A DNA stretch of 64,000 nt from Actinophytocola sp044466355 (GTDB lineage Bacteria; Actinomycetota; Actinomycetes; Mycobacteriales; Pseudonocardiaceae), in contig NZ_JBITMQ010000011.1 of NCBI RefSeq assembly GCF_044466355.1, forward strand, positions 186,001 through 250,000, written 5' to 3'. The notes under the pieces were generated by a model, which did no database searches, had not been told where the DNA came from, and saw nothing but the letters and a program-made list of their open reading frames with translations. A program made the translations under genes and the position numbers. This document shows, one piece after another, positions 60,485 to 64,000 of the stretch (positions within the stretch are counted from its first letter, which is position 1; every line of letters starts with the position of its first letter).

Positions 60485-60927
60485 TGGCTATCAAGATCCA
60501 CCACCTTCGTCCCGCGCCCGGCGCGAAGACGGAGAAGCAGCGGGTCGGCCGCGGTGAGGGCGGCAAGGGCGGCAAGACCGCCGGCCGCGGCACCAAGGGC
60601 ACCAAGGCACGTAAGAACGTGCCTGCCCGTTTCGAGGGTGGGCAGATGCCCATCCACATGCGGCTGCCGAAGCTGCGTGGCTTCAAGAACCGGTTCCGCA
60701 CCGAGTTCCAGCCGGTGAACGTGGGCGACATCGCCACCGCGTTCCCGGAGGGCGGCACGGTGGGCGTGCTCGACCTGGTGAAGGCCGGTCTGGTGCGCAA
60801 GAACGAGCTGGTGAAGGTGCTCGGCAACGGGGACGTGTCGGTGAAGCTGGACGTCACCGCGAACGCGTTCTCGAAGTCCGCGGCCGAGAAGCTCTCGGCG
60901 GCGGGCGGCAGCGCCACCACGCTGTAG
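60484..60927 (+). CDS. rplO: 50S ribosomal protein L15
   Basis: A 147-residue assembly protein: MAIKIHHLRPAPGAKTEKQRVGRGEGGKGGKTAGRGTKGTKAR at the start and FEGGQMPIHMRLPKLRGFKNRF. It is normally followed directly by secY; here a strong terminator and two other genes come between. Confidence 0.98.
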   Translation: MAIKIHHLRPAPGAKTEKQRVGRGEGGKGGKTAGRGTKGTKARKNVPARFEGGQMPIHMRLPKLRGFKNRFRTEFQPVNVGDIATAFPEGGTVGVLDLVKAGLVRKNELVKVLGNGDVSVKLDVTANAFSKSAAEKLSAAGGSATTL

Positions 60928-60938
60928 ACGACGTTTCG

Positions 60939-60981
60939 AACGGCGGCGGCCGGCAGGGTTTCCCTGTCGGCCGCCGCCGTT
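60939..60981 (+). terminator. Strong terminator after rplO
   Basis: A 20-bp stem (60939-60958 with 60962-60981) contains one G-U pair, encloses a TTT loop and runs into TTTGTG. It is the strongest hairpin in the ribosomal block and should uncouple secY from the spc operon. Confidence 0.9.
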
Positions 60982-61032
60982 TGTGCGTGGTGGTAGTGAC
61001 AGTGCCCGGCTCCGGCGCGGATGATTCGGGGC

Positions 61033-61830
61033 ATGACGATGGGGGAGCCCGGCTCGGTCCGCCCGCACCCGGCTCGGCTGGTGGCGGCGGTCCTGTGCCT
61101 GCTGGCGGTGATCACGGCCGTCACCGGACTGTTCCTGCCGCTGTTCTCGGCGGCGCAGCGCTTCGGCACCGGCGAGTTCGACTTCGTCCCACAGAGCATC
61201 GAGATCGTCTTCACGGTGTGGGGCAGCGAGGTGAGCGAACCCCAGCTGGGCAGCATGGACGTGCCGTCGAACGGTTACCCGGTCGTGTTCGCCTGCGTCG
61301 TGCTGGTCGGTGCCGCGGTCCTGTGCCGTCGTGCCGCCAACCCCGCCGCACCGGCCCGTGCCCAGCTCGTCGCGGGCGCGGTGACCGTGTTCGGCGGTGC
61401 CTTCCTCGCCTGCGCGACCTGGATGGTGGCGCTGCAGGTGAGCGTCTGGGCCGACACCTTCACCGTGGACGACGCCCCGGAGACGTTCCAGCTGAACGTG
61501 GAGATGAGCTACCTGCCCGGCCTGTGGGTCCTGCTGGCCGCGGCGGCGCTGTCTCTGGCGGCGGCGGTGCCGTCGCTGCGCTCCGTACCCGCACCGCCGC
61601 CGGAGCCGCCGCCGGACCCCGACGCACCGACACCGCCGTTCGGCATCGCGCTGGCAGGGCCGCCGCTACCGGCACCGATGCCGCCGCCGGTCGAGCCGCC
61701 ACCGGAGGAACCGGCGGTACCGGAGCTGGGTCCGATCGTCATCCCGGACGCACCGCCGCCCCCGGAACGGCCGGCGGGACCTGCGGTGCCCCTGACCGAC
61801 GACCCGTTGGCCGAGCCGCGCCACGACTGA
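61033..61830 (+). CDS. Four-helix membrane protein with Pro-rich tail (paralogue A)
   Basis: About 265 residues, unknown function. It starts MTMGEP and has four membrane helices (about residues 18-38, 84-102, 112-136, 160-182). The loop between helices 1 and 2 holds LFLPLFSAAQRFG and MDVPSNGYPVVFA. After the fourth helix a Pro/Glu-rich cytoplasmic tail contains TPPFGIAL. The adjacent gene shares all these features, so they form a tandem pair. ATG at 61033 is preferred to 61021 or 61039 because of the shared start. No family name can be given. Confidence 0.8.
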   Translation: MTMGEPGSVRPHPARLVAAVLCLLAVITAVTGLFLPLFSAAQRFGTGEFDFVPQSIEIVFTVWGSEVSEPQLGSMDVPSNGYPVVFACVVLVGAAVLCRRAANPAAPARAQLVAGAVTVFGGAFLACATWMVALQVSVWADTFTVDDAPETFQLNVEMSYLPGLWVLLAAAALSLAAAVPSLRSVPAPPPEPPPDPDAPTPPFGIALAGPPLPAPMPPPVEPPPEEPAVPELGPIVIPDAPPPPERPAGPAVPLTDDPLAEPRHD

Positions 61831-61898
61831 CGGCCTGTGTGCGTGATCGTGACGTTTCCGTGCTGTGTCCGCGCTTGCGGATGCGCGACGCTCCAGTC

Positions 61899-62813
61899 AT
61901 GACCATGGGGGAGCCGCTGCCGGTCTATCCGGCCGCGATGTCGACGCTCGCGCAGACCACGACGGGCCCTGCGCGGTGGCACACGACCCGTGTCGTGGCC
62001 GCGTTGCTGTCGTTCTGCGCGGTGGTGCTCGTGATCGTCGGTTCGTTCCTGCCGCTGTACTCGGGCACGCTGAGCTTCGGCCCGGACGAGATCGAGGTGA
62101 CCATCTCCCCGTGGAGCGCCGAGGTCGAGGGGCCGTCGGCGCCGGGTGACGTGCCGAGGATCGGCTATCCGCTGGTCTTCGCCGCGATCGTGCTGGCGTG
62201 CGCGGCGGCACTGAACTGGTACGCCGCCACCCCGGCCGCCGGTCAGGGCGTCGCCCGCGTCTCGGGCACGACGACGGTGGTCGGCGGCGCCTTCCTCATC
62301 GGCATCGTGTGGACGACCGCGCTGATGGTCGTCAACGGCGTCGACAGTGTCATCCTCCTCGGCACGCTCACCCCCGGACTGGAGACGGAAGCGACCTACC
62401 TGGTGGGTCACTGGCTGCTGATGGTGGCGGCGGCGCTGAGCCTGTGCGCGGCCGTGCTGGCCCTGGTCCCGGTGCGCAGGCCGACGTGGGCACAGGTGAA
62501 CCCGGACGTCGCCACGCCGCCCTACGGCATCGCGCTGCCGCAGGTCCCCGCGCGCAACCAGCCACCGCCGCCGCCTGGCTTCGTCCAGGTCGACCCGCTG
62601 ACCGGCCACCCGATGCCGCCGAGCCCACCGACCGGCGTACCGATGGCCCATCCGCCCCAGCAGCCACTCCAGTCGCAGGCAGCGCCGGAGCCGCCCCGGC
62701 CCGCGGACGAGCCCTCGGCCCCCGCGGAGGCGCCTGCCGTCGAGCCGCCAGCGCAGCCGGTCCCGTGGGCGCTTCCGGAACCGGGTGTGGATCAGCGCCG
62801 GAACGAGCCCTAG
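61899..62813 (+). CDS. Four-helix membrane protein with Pro-rich tail (paralogue B)
   Basis: About 304 residues, paralogue of the preceding gene. It starts MTMGEP, has SFLPLYSGTLSFG and DVPRIGYPLVFA between helices 1 and 2, GGAFLIGIVWTTALMV in helix 3, and four helices in all (about 32-52, 93-111, 123-146, 168-190). The tail contains TPPYGIAL, then a long Pro/Gln/Ala-rich stretch. The short upstream sequences of both genes also look related (GTGCGTG...GTGAC). Unknown function; it sits between the spc operon terminator and secY. Confidence 0.8.
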   Translation: MTMGEPLPVYPAAMSTLAQTTTGPARWHTTRVVAALLSFCAVVLVIVGSFLPLYSGTLSFGPDEIEVTISPWSAEVEGPSAPGDVPRIGYPLVFAAIVLACAAALNWYAATPAAGQGVARVSGTTTVVGGAFLIGIVWTTALMVVNGVDSVILLGTLTPGLETEATYLVGHWLLMVAAALSLCAAVLALVPVRRPTWAQVNPDVATPPYGIALPQVPARNQPPPPPGFVQVDPLTGHPMPPSPPTGVPMAHPPQQPLQSQAAPEPPRPADEPSAPAEAPAVEPPAQPVPWALPEPGVDQRRNEP

Positions 62814-63105
62814 CCTCGTGTCTGAGCGCCACCTGCGCATTCGCGTGTCACGCGTGCGTGCGGGTGGTCGGCGTCGGTCGGCGCGACGCTGGGCCGAATG
62901 GCCGTGTCTCGCCGTTTAGTGGCCAGGGGGTGCAGGAGCCCTCCGGGGTCCTGTTAAAGTCGGGAGCACGCTTCGGGTGGAGTGCCTCCCGAAGCGTTAC
63001 TGGCTTGCCAACACCTGGCAGCCGGGTGAGTGTGTTCCGGCCGGTAACCCCACCGGCAAAGCCGATCGCCGGCGAGAGAGCCGGCGACGCCGAGGAGGTC
63101 CTTGC
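62814..63105 (+). other. secY upstream leader region, no gene
   Basis: A 292-base gap with no coding frame. TAAAGT at 62955-62960 could be a -10 box. A hairpin CGCTTCGGG/CCCGAAGCG (62969-62977 and 62988-62996, 10-base loop) follows, then GCCGGC/GCCGGC repeats at about 63070-63085 and the AGGAGGT ribosome site of secY. This suggests secY has its own promoter and a structured leader. Confidence 0.6.
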
Positions 63106-64000
63106 GTGCTCAGCGCCTTCCGCTCGGCTCTCGCGACGCCGGATCTGCGCCGCAAGATCCTTTTCACCCTGATGATCATCGCGGTCTATCGGGTCGGCGC
63201 CATGCTGCCCTCCCCGGGTGTGTCATACCCGAACGTGCAGAAGTGCATCGCCGACGTCGACAACCAGAGCATCTACCAGCTGCTGAACCTGTTCAGCGGC
63301 GGTGCGCTCCTGCAGTTGTCGGTGTTCGCGCTCGGGATCATGCCCTACATCACGGCGAGCATCATCATCCAGCTGCTGACCGTGGTCATCCCGCGGTTCG
63401 AGCAGCTGAAGAAGGAAGGCCAGTCCGGCCAGGGCAAGCTCACCCAGTACACCCGGTACCTGACCATCGGTCTCGCGGTGCTGCAGGCCACGGGCATCAT
63501 CGCCATGGCGAACCAGGGTGGCCTGTTCGGTGACTGCCAGGACCCGATCATCCCGAAGAACGGGGTGTTCGACCTGTCGATCATCATCCTCACGATGACC
63601 GCGGGCACGGCCCTGATCATGTGGTTCGGCGAGCTCATCACCGAGCGCGGTATCGGCAACGGCATGTCGCTGCTGATGTTCGTCAACATCGCGGCCCGCA
63701 TCCCGGCCGAGGGCGGCAACATCCTCGAGAACGCGGGCCCGCTCGTCTTCACCATCGTGTGCCTGTTCGGCCTCGCGATCATCGTCGCCGTGGTGTTCCT
63801 CGAGCAGGGGCAGCGCCGCATCCCGGTGCAGTACGCGAAGCGCATGGTCGGCCGTCGCATGTACGGCGGGACCTCGACGTACCTGCCGATGAAGGTCAAC
63901 CAGGCCGGCGTCATCCCGATCATCTTCGCGGCCTCGCTGCTCTACCTGCCGGACCTGATCACCCGGCTCACGGGCAACACCAACAACTGGTGGACGCGGT
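63106..64000 (+). CDS. secY: Preprotein translocase subunit SecY (3' truncated)
   Basis: The first 298 residues of the SecYEG channel; the gene continues beyond the window. It begins VLSAFRSALATPDLRRKILFT and contains GGALLQLSVFALGIMPYITASIIIQLL, the FGELITERGIGNGMSLLMFVNI segment and QRRIPVQYAKRM before the sixth to seventh helices. GTG at 63106 has AGGAGGT seven bases upstream. It partners SecE encoded at 15192-15674. Confidence 0.97.
   Translation, partial: MLSAFRSALATPDLRRKILFTLMIIAVYRVGAMLPSPGVSYPNVQKCIADVDNQSIYQLLNLFSGGALLQLSVFALGIMPYITASIIIQLLTVVIPRFEQLKKEGQSGQGKLTQYTRYLTIGLAVLQATGIIAMANQGGLFGDCQDPIIPKNGVFDLSIIILTMTAGTALIMWFGELITERGIGNGMSLLMFVNIAARIPAEGGNILENAGPLVFTIVCLFGLAIIVAVVFLEQGQRRIPVQYAKRMVGRRMYGGTSTYLPMKVNQAGVIPIIFAASLLYLPDLITRLTGNTNNWWTR

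Noticed and set aside
60981..61898. A single 610-residue frame covering both membrane proteins
   Set aside because: Its first half is an alternative-frame reading of paralogue A (Arg/Gly-rich, no helices); the real gene starts at ATG 61899.

Overview
This window is chromosomal, very GC-rich actinobacterial DNA. The gene content points to the order Pseudonocardiales (relatives of Lentzea, Saccharothrix, Amycolatopsis). The order rpmG-hadA-hadB ... tRNA-Trp-secE-nusG-rplK-rplA ... rplJ-rplL ... mkl/mce ... rpoB-rpoC ... rpsL-rpsG-fusA-tuf-S10/spc operons matches the mycobacterial arrangement, but there is no hadC and no mycolate gene is visible. Starts are frequently GTG, and neighbouring genes repeatedly overlap by four bases (GTGA or ATGA). 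Genus and species cannot be read from the sequence alone. I see no insertion sequence, prophage or CRISPR array.

Layout. 1-10.5 kb is accessory and housekeeping: an EntS-like MFS exporter, a TetR regulator with an amidase, a divergent siderophore-interacting flavoprotein with a perfect 20-bp palindrome between them, HtpX, RmlA, a YajQ-family protein, tRNA-Tyr, an AlkZ/YcaQ-like protein and a membrane GAF-GGDEF-EAL protein whose GGDEF motif is degenerate. 10.6-20.9 kb is the first translation/secretion block: tRNA-Thr, tRNA-Met, rpmG, hadAB, then IclR, an aminotransferase and an ankyrin protein, then tRNA-Trp, secE, nusG, rplK, rplA, a secreted protease, a membrane protein, the L10 leader, rplJ and rplL. 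21.1-32.5 kb is a complete Mce lipid-transport operon (ATPase, two permeases, MceA-F, two Mce-associated proteins) lying between rplL and rpoB. 32.9-40.4 kb is rpoB-rpoC. 40.6-46.3 kb is accessory: a tandem pair of secreted M15 peptidases, a DinB-like protein, and an ABC transporter divergent from a two-component system with paired operator-like sites between them. 46.7-61 kb is the str, tuf, S10 and spc ribosomal block from rpsL to rplO. It ends in a strong terminator. Two paralogous four-helix membrane proteins of unknown function then separate it from secY, which runs off the window.

How the genes work together. Most of the window builds the transcription, translation and Sec machinery. 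Envelope functions (Mce importer, secreted protease, M15 peptidases, HtpX, SecE/SecY, RmlA) are interspersed in it. The least explained parts are the tandem membrane-protein pair before secY, the membrane protein divergent from the L10 leader, the palindromic repeats near rpmG and aspC, and several clean operator-like palindromes next to regulator genes.
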